Assembly (NCBI GenBank): GCA_030674185.1
Contig: CM060312.1
Location: 24,249,961 to 24,313,960 of the forward strand
Origin: Monoplex corrugatus
Taxonomy: Eukaryota > Mollusca > Gastropoda > Littorinimorpha > Ranellidae
Length of the DNA: 64,000 bases
Direction: 5' to 3'
Made by a program: the position numbers and the translations under genes. Shown piece after piece: positions 36,516 to 47,454 of the stretch. How positions within the stretch are numbered: position 1 is the first letter of the stretch; each line of letters opens with the position of its first letter. The notes under the pieces were generated by a model that saw nothing but the letters and a program-made list of their open reading frames with translations, made no database searches and had not been told where the DNA came from.

Positions 36516-36749
36516 TGTTAGCATGTTGTTAAGAACCATTTTCTTTCTGGCAAAGCAACAACAATAACGTTTCCTCTCTTGCTGAGGTTGTTCGAGACTT
36601 TTGGTTTGTTCGTTTTTGTTTTGTTTCGTTTTATTTGTTAATTTGTTTGCTCTAACTTCTAACTTTGTTTTAGCAAAGCGACAACAACAACGGCAATAAC
36701 AGCAAACACAGACCCTCTTGTGGATATGGTGGGCATGACTACCCCCCAC

Positions 36750-36929
36750 GTAGCCCTCGCCGTACGCGTCCACCACACGGTTGATCCCCATGTCGATCCA
36801 CAGCTGTGACGGCATCACCTTCAGCTCCATCTGGTCGTAGATGTCGCCTTCGTTGGGGTTGGAGGCCAGGATCTGCAGCTTGTAATCTATGGGCAGGTTG
36901 CTGCGTCGTAGGTCAGAGCTCACAGATAC
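36750..36929 (-). CDS. Exon 6: second half of cadherin-like repeat plus linker (60 codons)
   Basis: The acceptor is GCGTGCAG|GTA and the donor TAC|GTGGGG (weak), phase 0 at both ends; the alternative donor GTAGTC seven bases on gives phase 1 and would not join exon 7. The peptide begins VSVSSDLRRS then IDYKLQILASNPNEGDIYD, which continues exon 5's 'IDTETGE' into the strand 'TGEVSVSSDL' and the 'Y.L.I.A.N' strand of a cadherin domain. It then has LKVMPSQLWIDMGINRVVD and ends YGEGY. The minisatellite at 36950 begins about 20 bp upstream of the acceptor. Confidence 0.83.
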
Positions 36930-36949
36930 CTGCACGCAGAACGTACACC

Positions 36950-39900
36950 TGCTCGTGTGTCTTTTGTAAGCAGAGAGTGTGTCTTTGTAAGTAGAGAATG
37001 TGTCTTTGTAAGTAGAGTGTCTTTTTAAGCAGGGTGTGTGTCTTTGTAAGCAGAGAATGTGTCTTTGTAAGTAGAGAATGTGTCTTTGTAAGCAGAGTGT
37101 CTTTGTAAGTAGAAGTTATGTCTTCGTAAGTAGAGTGTGTGTCTTTGTAAGCAGAGTGTGTGTCTTTGTAAGTAGAAGTTATGTCTGTAAGTAGAGAGTG
37201 TGTCTTTGTAAGCAGAGAGCGTGTCTTTGTAAGTAGAGAGTGTCTTTGTAAGTAGAAGTTATGTCTGTAAGTAGAGAGTGTGTCTTTGTAAGCAGAGAGT
37301 GTGTCTTTGTAAGTAGAGAGTGTCTTTGTAAGTAGAAGTTATGTCTTTGTAAGTAGAGAGTGTGTCTTTGTAAGTAGAAGTTATGTCTTTGTTAGCAGAG
37401 AGTGTGTCTCTGTAAGTAGAGAAAATGTCTTTGTAAGTAGAGTGTCTTTGTATGTAGGGTGGCTTTGTAAGCAGAGGGTATGTCTTTGTAAGCAAAGAGT
37501 GTGTCTTTGTAAGCAGACAGTATGTGTTTGTAAGCAGGGAGTGTGCCTTTGTAAGTAAAGTGTTTCTTTGTAAGCAGAGAATGTATCTTTATAAGTAGAC
37601 AGTGTGTCTTTGTAAGTAGGGTGTGTCTTTGTAAGTAGGGTGTGTCTTTGTAAGTAAAGTGTGTCTTTGTAAGTAGTGTGTCTTTGTAAGTAAAGTGTGT
37701 CTTTGTAAGTGGAGTGTGTATTTGTAAGTAGTGTGTGTCTTTGTAAGTAGAGTGTGCCTTTGTAAGGAGAGTGTGTCTTTGTAAGGAGAGTGTGTCTTTG
37801 TAAGTGGAGTGTGTATTTGTAAGTAGTGTGTGCCTTTATAAGTAGAGAGTCTGCTTATGTAAGTAGAGTGTGTCTTTGTAAGTAGTGTGTGCCTTTATAA
37901 GTAGAGAGTGTGCTTATGTAAGTAGAGTGTGTCTTTGTAAGGAGAGTGTGTCATTGTAAGTAGTGTGTCTTTGTAAGTAATGTCTTTGTACGTAGAGTGT
38001 CTTTATAAGTAGTGTGTGTCATTGTAAGTAGTGTGTGTCTTTGTAAGAAGTGTGTGTCTTTGTAAGTAGTGTGTGTCTTTGTAAGTAGAGTGTGTCTTTG
38101 TAAGTAGTGTGTCTTTGTAAGTAGAGTGTGTCTTTGTAAGAAGTGTGTGTCTTTGTAAGTAGTGTGTGTCTTTGTAAGCAGTGTCTGTCTTTGTAAGTAG
38201 TGTGTGTATTTGTAAGTAGTGTTTGTCTTTGTAAGTGGTGTGTGTATTTGTAAGTAGTGTGTGTCTTTGTAAGTAGTGTGTGTCTATGTAAGTAGAGTGT
38301 GTCTTTGTAAGTTGAGTGTGTCTTTGTAAGTAGAGTGTGTCTTTGTAAGTAGATAGTGTCTTTGTAAGTAAGTGTGTCTTTGTAAGTAGAGTGTGTCTTT
38401 GTAAGGAGAGTGTGTCTTTGTAAGGAAAGTGTGTCTTTGTAAGGAGAGTGTGTCTTTGTAAGTAGAAAGTGTCTTTGTAAGTAGTGTGTGTCTTTGTAAG
38501 TAGTGTGTGTCTTGTGTGTCTTTGTAAGTAGTGTGTGACTTTATAAGTAGAGAGTGTACTTATGTAACTAGTGTGTGTCTTTGTAAGTGGTGCGTGTCTT
38601 TGTAAGTGGTGTGTGTCTTTGTAAGTAGTGTGTGTCTTTGTAAGTAGTGTGTGTCTTTGTAAGCAGTGTGTCTTTGTAAGTAGTGTGTGTCTTTGTAAGT
38701 AGTGTGTGTCTTTGTAAGTAGTGTGTGTCTTTGTAAGTAGTGTGTGTCTTTGTAAGTAGTGTGTGTCTTTGTAAGTAGTGTGTGTCTTTGTAAGCAGTGT
38801 GTCTTTGTAAGTAGTGTGTGTCTTTGTAAGTAGTGTGTGTCTTTGTAAGTGTGTGTCTTATAAGTGGTGTGTGTATTTGTAAGTAGTGTTTGTCTTTGTA
38901 AGTGGTGTGTGTCTTTGTAAGTAGTGTGTGTCTTTGTAAGTAATGTGTGCCTTAGTAAGTAGTGTGTCTTTGTAACTAGTGTGTCTTTGTAAGTGGTGTG
39001 TGTCTTTGTAAGTAGTGTGTGTCTTTGTGAGTAGTATGTGTCTTTGTAAGTAATGTGTGTCTTTGTAAGTAGAGTGTCTTTGTAAGGACTGTGTTTTTGT
39101 AAGTAGAGTGTGTCTTTGTAAGTAGAGTGTATCTTTGTAAGTAGAGTGTCTTTTAAGTAGAGTGTGTCTTTGTAAGTAGAGTGTGTCTTCGTAAGTAGAG
39201 TGTGTCTTTGTAAGTAGAGTGTGGCTTTGTAAGTAGAGAGTGTCTGTAAGTAGAGTGTGTCTTTGTAAGTAGAGTGTGTCATTGTAAGTAGAGAGTGTCT
39301 TTGTAAGTAGAGTGTGTCTTTGTAAGCAATGTGTCTTTGTAAGTAGTGTGTGTCTTTGTAAGTGGTGTCTGTATTTGTAAGTAGTGTGTGTCTTTGTGAG
39401 TAGTGTGTTTTTGTAAGTAGTGTGTCTTTGTAAGTGGAGTATATACTTGTGTGTCTTTGTAAGTAGAGTGTGTCTTTGTAAGTGGTGTGTGTATTTGTAA
39501 GTAGTGTGTGTCTTTGTAAGTGGAGTGTGTATTTGTAAGTGGAGTGTGTATTTGTAAGTAGTGTGTCTTTGTAAGTGGAGTATATACTTGTAAGCATTGT
39601 GTGTCTTTGTAAGTAGAGTGTGTCTTTGTAAGTGGTGTGTCTTTGTAAGTAGTGTGTGTCTTTCTAAGTGGTGTGTGTCTTTGTATGTAGAGTGTGCTTA
39701 TGTAAGTAGAGTGTATCTTTGTAAGTAGAGTGTGTCTTTGTAAGTAGAGTGTCTTTGTAAGTAGTGTTGTGTCTTTGTAAGTAGTATGCCTTTGTAAGTA
39801 GTGTGTGTCTTTGTAAGTAGAGAGTGTCTTTGTAAGTAGAGTGTCTTTGTAAGTAGTGTGTGTCTTTGTAAGTAGTGTGTGCTTTGTAAGTGGAGTATAT

Positions 39901-42035
39901 ACTTGTAAGTATTGTGTCTTTGTAAGTAGAGTGTGTCTTTGTAAGTAGAGTGTGTCTTTGCAAGTAGTGTGTCTTTGTAAGTAGTGTGTACCTGCGTAAG
40001 TAGTGTGGTGTGTCTTTGTATGTAGTGTCTTTGTAAGTAGTGTGTCTTTGTAAGTAGAGTGTGTCTTTGTAAGTAGAGTGTGCTTATATAAGTAGTGTGT
40101 GTCTTTGTAAGTAGTGTGTGGCTTTGTAAGTGGTATGTGTCTTTGTAAGTAGTGTGTGTCTTTGTGATTAGTGTGTCTTTGTAAGTAGTGTGTGTCTTTG
40201 TTAGTGGAGTGTGTCTTTGTAAGTAGAGTGTCTTTGTAAGTAGAGTGTGTCTTTGTAAGTAGTGTGTCTTTGTAAGTAGAGAGTGTGTCTTTGTAAGTAG
40301 GAGTGTGTCTTTGTAAGTAGAGTGTGTCTTTGTAAGTAGTGTGTCTTTGTAATGTAGTGTGTCTTTGTAAGTAAGTGTGTCTTTGTAAGTAGATGGTTTA
40401 GAGTAGTGTCTTTGTAAGTAGAGTGTGTCTTTGTAAGTTTAGTGTGTGTCTTTGTAAGTAGAGTGTGTCTTTGTAAGTAGAGTGTGTCGTTTGTTGTCTG
40501 TAAGTAGTGTGTCTTTGTAAGTAGAGTGTGTCTTTGTAAGTAGAGTGTCTTTGTAAGTAGTGTGTGTCTTTGTAAGTGGAGTGTGTGCTTTGTGAAGTAT
40601 GTGTCTTTGTAAGTAGAGTGTGTCTTATGTAAGTAAGGTGTCTTTGTAAGTAGAGTGTGTCTTTGTAAGTAGAGTGTCTTTGTAAGTAGCGTGTGTCTTT
40701 GTAAGTAGTGTGTCTTTGTCAGTAGTGTGTGTCTTTGTAAGTAGAGTGTGATTATGTAAGTAGAGTGTGTCTTTGTAAGTAGAGTGTGATTAAGTAGTGT
40801 GTCTTTGTAAGTAGTGTGTGTCTTTGTAAGTATAGTGTCTTTGTAAGTAGAGAGTGTGATTATGTAAGTAGTGTGTGTCTTTGTAAGTAGAGTGTGTCTT
40901 TGTAAGTAAGTGTCTTTGTAAATAGAGTGTGTCTTTGTAAGTAGAGTGTGTCTTTGTAAGGACAGTGTGTCTTTGTAAGTAGTGTCTTTGTGAGTAGTGT
41001 GTCTTTGTGAGTAGAGTGTGTGTCTTTGTGAGTAGAGAGTGTGTCTTAATAAGTAGAGAGTGTCGTTATGTAAGCAGAGTGTGTCTTTCTAAGTAGAGTG
41101 TCTTTGTAAGTAGTGTGTCTTTGTTAAGTAATGTGTGCTTTGTAAGTAATGTGTGTCTTTGTAAGTTGTGTGTCTTTGTAAGTTGTGTGTGTCTTTGTAA
41201 GTAGTGTGTGTCTTTGTAAGTAGAGTGTGATCATGTAAGTAGAGAGTGTGACTATGTAAGTAGAGTGTCTTTGTAAGTAGAGAGTGTGATTATGTAAGTA
41301 GAGAGTGTGATTATGTAAGTAGAGAGTGTGACTATGTAAGTAGAGTGTCTTTGTAAGTAGAGAGTGTGGTTATGTAAGTAGAGTGTCTCTGTAAGTAGAG
41401 TGTGATTATGTAAGTAGTGTGTCTTTGTAAGTAGAGTGTGTCTTTGTAAGTAGAGAGTGTGATTATGTAAGTAGTGTGTCTTTGTAGGTAGTGTCTTTGT
41501 AAGTAGAGTGTCTTTGTAAGTAATGTGTAAGTAGAGTGTGTCTTTGTAAAGTAGTGTGATTATGTAAGTAGAGTGTCTTTGTAAGTAGATGTCTTTGTAA
41601 GTAGAGTGCGTCTTGTAAGCAGTGTGTCTTTGTAAGTAGAGTGTGTCTTTGTAAGTAGAGAGTGTGATAATGTAAGTAGAGTGTCTTTGTAAGTAGAGTG
41701 TGTCTTTGTAAGTAGTGTGTATTTGTAAGTAGTGTGTCTTTGTAAGTAGTTTGTCTTTGTAAGTGGTGTGTGTCTTTGTAAGTAGTGTCTTTGTAAGTAG
41801 TGTGTGTCTTTGTAAGTAGTGTGTGTATTTGTAAGTAGTGTGTGTATTTGTAAGTAGTGTCTTTGTAAGTAGAGTGTCTTTGTAAGTAGTGTGTGTCTTT
41901 GTAAGTAGAGTGTGTCTTTGTAAGTAGAGAGTGTGATTATGTAAGTAGAGCGTGCCTTTGTAAGTTGAGTGTGTCTTTGTAAGTAGTCTTTGTAAGTAGT
42001 GTGTCTTTGTAAGTAGTGTTTTTTGCAAGCAGAGA
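36950..42035. repeat. 5-kb minisatellite, 18-21-bp GTAAGT-containing unit, about 260 copies
   Basis: Plus-strand unit GTAAGTAGAGTGTGTCTTT or GTAAGTAGTGTGTGTCTTT (19 bp), with 'GTAAGCAGAGAATGTG' types near 36960-37500 and ATTATGTAAGTAGAGAGTGTG types at 41230-41700. Minus-strand open frames made of TYKDT/LLTKTH/YLQRH are repeat artefacts. It fills nearly all of the exon 5-6 intron. Confidence 0.96.
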
Positions 42036-42087
42036 ATTGTCTTTATAAAAATATCTGTATTCAGAAGTAGAGCATGTGTCTTTGGGA

Positions 42088-42104
42088 GGACACACACACA
42101 CACA

Positions 42105-42167
<63 letters not shown>

Positions 42168-42195
42168 ACATACTCACCATACACTCACACATACA

Positions 42196-42271
<76 letters not shown>

Positions 42272-42518
42272 GAACACCCCCAAAAATATGTCTACAAGCA
42301 CTCGTGTACATAGATGTTAAACGAATGAACACACAAACATACACATACATTGTACACACCCCACAAACGAACGCAAACCACGACACACGATCATGCCTCC
42401 CTAAACACACACACAGACACACACACACACAGACACACAGAATCATTATCATATCACATCACAGTATACACACACACACACACTCACAAACACATACATG
42501 CACTCACACACACATACA

Positions 42519-42575
<57 letters not shown>

Positions 42576-42669
42576 TATTATCACATCAAATTACGGCACA
42601 CACAGACACAAACGTGAGCGCGTACATACACCACACACACACACACACATACACACACAGCGTCACCTT

Positions 42670-42733
<64 letters not shown>

Positions 42734-42800
42734 CCTACTCCTCCATCTCCACTCTCTCTCTCTCTCCTCTCCTCTCTCTCTCTCTCTCTCTCCTTTTTTT
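42088..42800. repeat. (CA)n runs and a short (TC)n
   Basis: CA at 42090-42166, 42195-42270, 42405-42570 (interrupted) and 42630-42730, then TC at 42752-42792 close to exon 5's donor. Confidence 0.95.
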
Positions 42801-42840
42801 TTCTTTTCAAGGACTTAAACATCTAACCACACTCACTCAC

Positions 42841-43044
42841 CTCGCCAGTCTCTGTGTCGATATGGAAGTCGCCATTCTCGTTGCCCGATCCAAAATTGTA
42901 ACGGATTTCGCTGCATGGACAGTTGTCATTTGTGTGACACTCTTTCTCGTCAGAGTCCACGGCATCAGCAGTGAAGATGGGAGCCTTCATGTCCTCGTTC
43001 AGGGGATTCAAAAACACCTCCTCAAGTTTCCGCATGAAGATCGG
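42841..43044 (-). CDS. Exon 5: first half of cadherin-like repeat (68 codons)
   Basis: The donor is GAG|GTGAGT (strong). I place the acceptor at CACAAG|CCG (phase 0) because exon 4 ends in phase 0; the nearer TGTGTAG| at 43056 would give phase 1. The peptide starts PIFMRKLEEVFLNPLNED, then KAPIFTADAVDSDEKE (cadherin A/B strands and a DxDxxE-like calcium segment), an insertion with three Cys (CHTNDNCPC), EIRYNFGSGNENGDFHI and DTETGE (cadherin 'F.ID..TGE'). Cysteines in this loop are unusual for classical cadherin repeats. Confidence 0.82.
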
Positions 43045-43084
43045 CTTGTGACTCGCTACACATACATACAAAGGGATAAAAAAA

Positions 43085-44480
43085 ATAAACTCTGAGTTTT
43101 ACAGTTTGTTCAGTATGGGATTTATCGCACTCTGAGTTTTACAGTTTGTTCAGTAAGGGATTTATCGCACTCTGAGTTTTACAGTTTGTTCAGTAAGGGA
43201 TTTATCGCACTCTTGAGTTTTACAGTTTGCTCAGTAAGGGATTTATCGCACTCTTGAGTTTTACAGTTTGTTCGGTAAGGGATTTATCGCACTCTTGAGT
43301 TTTACAGTTTGTTCAGTAAGGGATTTATCGCACTCTGAGTTTTACAGTTTGTTCAGTAAGGGATTTATCGCACTCTGAGTTTTACAGTTTGTTCAGTAAG
43401 GGATTTATCGCACTCTTGAGTTTTACAGTTTGTTCGGTAAGGGATTTATCGCACTCTGAGTTTTACAGTTTGTTCAGTAAGGAATTTATCGCACTGTGAG
43501 TTTTACAGTTTGTTCAGTAAGGGATTTACCGCACTCTGAGTTTTACAGTTTGTTCAGTAAGAGATTTATCGCATTCTTGAGTTTTACAGTTTGTTCAGTA
43601 AGGGATTTATCGCATTCTTGAGTTTTACAGTTTGTTCAGTAAGGGATTTATCGCACTCTTGAGTTTTACAGTTTGTTCAGTAAGGGATTTATCGCACTCT
43701 TGAGTTTTACAGTTTGTTCAGTAAGGGATTTATCGCACTCTTGAGTTTTACAGTTTGTTCAGTAAGGGATTTATCGCATTCTTGAGTTTTACAGTTTGTT
43801 CGGTAAGGGATTTATCGCACTCTTGAGTTTTACAGTTTGTTCAGTAAGGGATTTATCGCACTCTTGAGTTTTACAGTTTGTTCAGTAAGGGTTTTATCGC
43901 ACTCTGAGTTTTACAGTTTGTTCAGTAAGGGATTTATCGCACTCTTGAGTTTTACAGTTTGTTCAGTAAGGATTTACGCATTTGGTTACTTGTTCATAGG
44001 ATTATCGCGTTCTTGAGTTTTACAGTTTGTTCGGTAAGGGATTTATCGCACTCTTGAGTTTTACAGTTTGTTCAGTAAGGGATTTATCGCACTCTTGAGT
44101 TTTACAGTTTGTTCAGTAAGGGCTTTATCGCACTCTGAGTTTTACAGTTTGTTCAGTAAGGAATTTATCGCACTCTGAGTTTTACAGTTTGTTCAGTAAG
44201 GGATTTATCGCACTCTGAGTTTTACAGTTTGTTCAGTAAGGGATTTATCGCACTCTGAGTTTTACAGTTTGTTCAGTAAGGGCTTTATCGCACTCTGAGT
44301 TTTACAGTTTGTTCAGTAAGGAATTTATCGCACTCTGAGTTTTACAGTTTGTTCAGTAAGGGCTTTATCGCACTCTGAGTTTTACAGTTTGTTCGGTAAG
44401 GGCTTTATCGCACTCTGAGTTTTACAGTTTGTTCAGTAAGGGATTTACCGCATTCTTGAGTTTTAGTTTGTTCGGTAAGG
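43085..44480. repeat. 40/41-bp minisatellite derived from one end of SINE family 1, about 34 copies
   Basis: The unit is GAGTTTTACAGTTTGTTCAG then TAAGGGATTTATCGCACTCT (with an optional extra T). It matches the SINE terminus GAGTTTGGAGTTTGTTCAAG / AGGGATTCATCGCACTCGGA. After the last unit the sequence continues CGCACTCAGACAGTTCTATA and 'ATCTGTCAGATTCC', the next part of the same SINE. Copies near 43970-44010 are scrambled. Confidence 0.93.
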
Positions 44481-45344
44481 GCGCACTCAGACAGTTCTAT
44501 ATATCTGCAAATGATGATCTGTCAGATTCCTTTGAGTTCAAGTTCATATTGCTTATAGTCCAGCCGACTACTTACTAGAGCCATATCAGGGCTAACACCA
44601 CGTCAAAAAAGACAACCAGGTTAAGATAAAAGACGACCGTTAAAAACCATACTTACTGTTAATTAACCTTACAAGTCTAAAATACAATTAAACAAAACAC
44701 ATTCAGACGTAAAATTAGATCAGGTGAAATCTATTGGTCTCTTGTAAAAACTGGAAAATCGCATCAGGAAGGACGTCTCGGATGAGGACCTTTAAAGAGT
44801 CTGCCATGTAGTGCTTATGTCTCACATCGTGCAAGTTCCAGCAGTCAAGGAGGGGTCTGACGCTCAATGGCTTAGCCTGCTGAAATCCCTACGCTTTGGC
44901 AAGCTGAAAAACCTATCGATCTCTTGCAAAATCTTGAAAATTATGTCTGCAGAAACATAATTATCGAAAGAGGTTCTTCAAGAAGTCTGCTATGTACAGT
45001 GGCTATGTCTCAATTGTGCAGGTGCCAGCATTCAAGAGGAAGATGTTTAGTGCTGAGTGAGTCGTCCCATCGTATGCGCTTTGATGCTTCATTTGTAAAC
45101 AAAAGTAAGTCTGAAAAGCAAGGAAGAAGAAGTAAAAAAGTAAAGACTATCCCCAGACTCTGGTCAAAATAAATGGCCAAACACAGCCGATAAATCATTC
45201 GTTGGTGTTTCCTCTTGATGTAATCTAAAGAATACACCGCGGCTGCTTGCAACATCATAATGCACGAGACATGTAACTCAAATTTAACAGGATCTCTTGT
45301 AAGCACGAGAGAAATATTTGCCAATAGTAATACATAACGGACAT

Positions 45345-45375
<31 letters not shown>

Positions 45376-45690
45376 CAGACAGAGACAGAGAGAGACAGAG
45401 AGAAAGAGACACAGAGAAAGAGAGTAAAAAAAGTCGATCTTTACCCTTCGTAAGCTAATGAGAATCAAATTTCTGTTTTTTTTCTAGTAACGGGTAGGCC
45501 CAAACTAAGATTGAAACAACACTTTCTTGCCCTCTCCCTTCTCCTTTCCTTTTCCGCTGAAGGAAAACTAAAACCCAAAACCAAACAAGATGGTCAAGCC
45601 ATTCTAACGATATCTCTTTTAATACAAAAATTATTTCAGAGAATCCAGAGTTTGTCCTTCACAAGGTCATTATGACCTCAGAGTATAATT
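44481..45690. other. Intron segment with diverged duplication and simple repeats
   Basis: SINE continuation to about 44530; dispersed piece 44545-44600 (matches 62-110 inverted); a diverged tandem duplication, 44725-44870 versus 44900-45060, sharing 'TCTGCTATGTA.AGTG.CTATGTCTCA' and 'CAGCATTCAAG'; an AGAG/ACAG run at 45338-45425. No gene found. Confidence 0.6.
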
Positions 45691-45699
45691 TGACGTGGA

Positions 45700-45998
45700 A
45701 CGAGAGTTTGGAGTTTGTTCAAGAGGGATTCATCGCACTCGGACAATTCCATATGTGCTCCACCCAAATCTGCCAGCAAATTATCTGGCAGACTCTCTAA
45801 GCCTGCGCAAAACCCTATGCGCTGGTAAGGTCTTGAAATTAGGGAGGAGGGGGGAGGGACTTTTGGAACACTAAGCTTGGCACCACCAAAATGATGGAAA
45901 CATATAGATGGGCAGCGAACAGGCCAGATTTTAGTGTTGCAGGCTGGGGTTGAACTCGAGATATCAGATCTTGAGTCCGCGGCTCTATCAAAAAAGAA
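45700..45998 (-). mobile_element. SINE family 1, complete-looking copy
   Basis: The best copy in the window: GAGAGTTTGGAGTTTGTTCA, AGAGGGATTCATCGCACTCG, 'GACTCTCTAAGCCTGCGCAA', 'GGCACCACCAAAATGATGG', 'GATGGGCAGCGAACAGGCCA' and, on the minus strand, a box-B-like GAGTTCAACCCCA near the head. Confidence 0.82.
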
Positions 45999-46101
45999 CC
46001 AAGCAGCCCGCCGTGGAACGAGAACAATGGTAGACGGTCACAAGACTGAAAACAGAATGTAAGTGTTGTCTGAAGTTCCTGAGAAAAGGTTGTTCACATA
46101 C

Positions 46102-46148
46102 CTTGCTGATTTTAGGCACTCTCTTGTCGCTATGACGTCCAAACCTAT
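46102..46148 (-). CDS. Exon 4: 47-bp microexon, basic linker
   Basis: The acceptor is CTTACGATAAG|AT and the donor AGCAAG|GTATGT (strong). It runs from phase 1 to phase 0 (2 + 45 nt). With exon 3 it forms a split Asp (G|AT) and reads DRFGRHSDKRVPKISK, then joins exon 5 at PIF. The acceptor pyrimidine tract is poor, so this is the least certain exon; support comes from matching phase on both sides, the strong donor, and a stop codon immediately upstream that excludes a longer in-frame exon. Confidence 0.65.
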
Positions 46149-46239
46149 CTTATCGTAAGTCCTCAGTGAGTACACCTTTAACCCACATGTGGTCATGTTC
46201 CATCCAGAAACAGCTGAGAAAATTTGCTGACACGTTTAT

Positions 46240-46259
46240 GTCTCACACACACACACACA

Positions 46260-46301
<42 letters not shown>

Positions 46302-46633
46302 CACAACACACACACACACAAAACAAACACACACACATACATACACACACACACACACATACACAACATACACACATACACAACTTACAGCACACACACT
46401 CACACAAATACACACATACAACATACACATATACACAACATACACGCACTCACAACACACAAACACGCGCGCGCACACACAAACACACACGCACAACAAA
46501 AATACACACACTGACATGCACACATACACAACATACACGCACACACACGCACGCACGCACACATACACACTCACAAACACACACACAAATACACAACATA
46601 CATACACAACACACACACACACACACATACACA

Positions 46634-46709
<76 letters not shown>

Positions 46710-46722
46710 ACAAACACACATA
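46240..46722. repeat. (CA)n microsatellite, interrupted
   Basis: CA with TACA, AACA and CACG interruptions, pure near 46650-46702. Confidence 0.96.
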
Positions 46723-47030
46723 CAAACTTCCAATCGTAATGAAACAGTCTCCCTTTATAGAAAATAGGCGGTGGGGAATGAGAATGAAAAGCAGTGAAAA
46801 CAAAAAGGTCAATGTGTGGACGGATAAACGTGAGTGGTGGAGTGTTCGTAAACTGTGAAAGCAAGCAGTTGTTTTGTACAGTTCTATGAGCAAACGGGAC
46901 CGTGGTCTGTCTATCGATCAGTGTGTATTCCATTTCTGTCGCTGTGAACCTTTTCATTCTCTCAGACAGCCGAACATTTGCCGAACAGGTTTGAGTGTAT
47001 CCTAGCTCAGTATCTTATGTCTGTGTGCAT

Positions 47031-47081
<51 letters not shown>

Positions 47082-47398
47082 AGAGGAGAGAGAGAGAGAG
47101 ATATGTGATACAGAGGGAGGAGGATGGTTTGGGTCACGGGTCACACACCTTACTCCCTTCCTGTCTTCTCCCTCCCCCGTTCAGTTTGCGTAGTCTTTGT
47201 GCCCTGGAGGTTACGTCGTTATTGGTGATAGCTTCGGTGAATGATGACAGTGCGCGCTTTGATATGAATCTTGAATCAAGACTTGGTGCCTTAAATGATG
47301 TCGTCGTCATCATCATCATCATCAGCAGCAGCAGCAGTAGCAGCAGCAGCAGCATCGTCATCATCATCATCATCATCATCATCATTATTATTATTATT

Positions 47399-47434
<36 letters not shown>

Positions 47435-47454
47435 ACTATTACTGCATGTCAGCA
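46723..47454. repeat. Unassigned sequence with (GT)n and trinucleotide runs
   Basis: 46723-47030 no element recognised; GT at 47032-47076 then GAGA to 47102; ATC/AGC triplets 47300-47385 and ATT/GTT 47386-47435. Confidence 0.8.

Noticed and set aside
35976..36935. 319-codon minus frame taken as one coding region
   Set aside because: Only 36750-36929 is supported as an exon; the rest is (TTGG)n read as NQPT repeats after the donor.
38560..39597. 345-codon TYKDT-repeat frame
   Set aside because: Translation of the 19-bp array; period varies between 18 and 21, so the frame is not maintained over the array.
36950..42035. CRISPR-like array
   Set aside because: Direct repeats without unique spacers; a head-to-tail minisatellite in a eukaryotic intron.
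43045..43055. Extra 11 nt at the start of exon 5 (acceptor TGTGTAG at 43056)
   Set aside because: It would need a phase-1 donor upstream, but exon 4 in phase 1 hits a stop codon; phase 0 at 43044 restores a good cadherin start.
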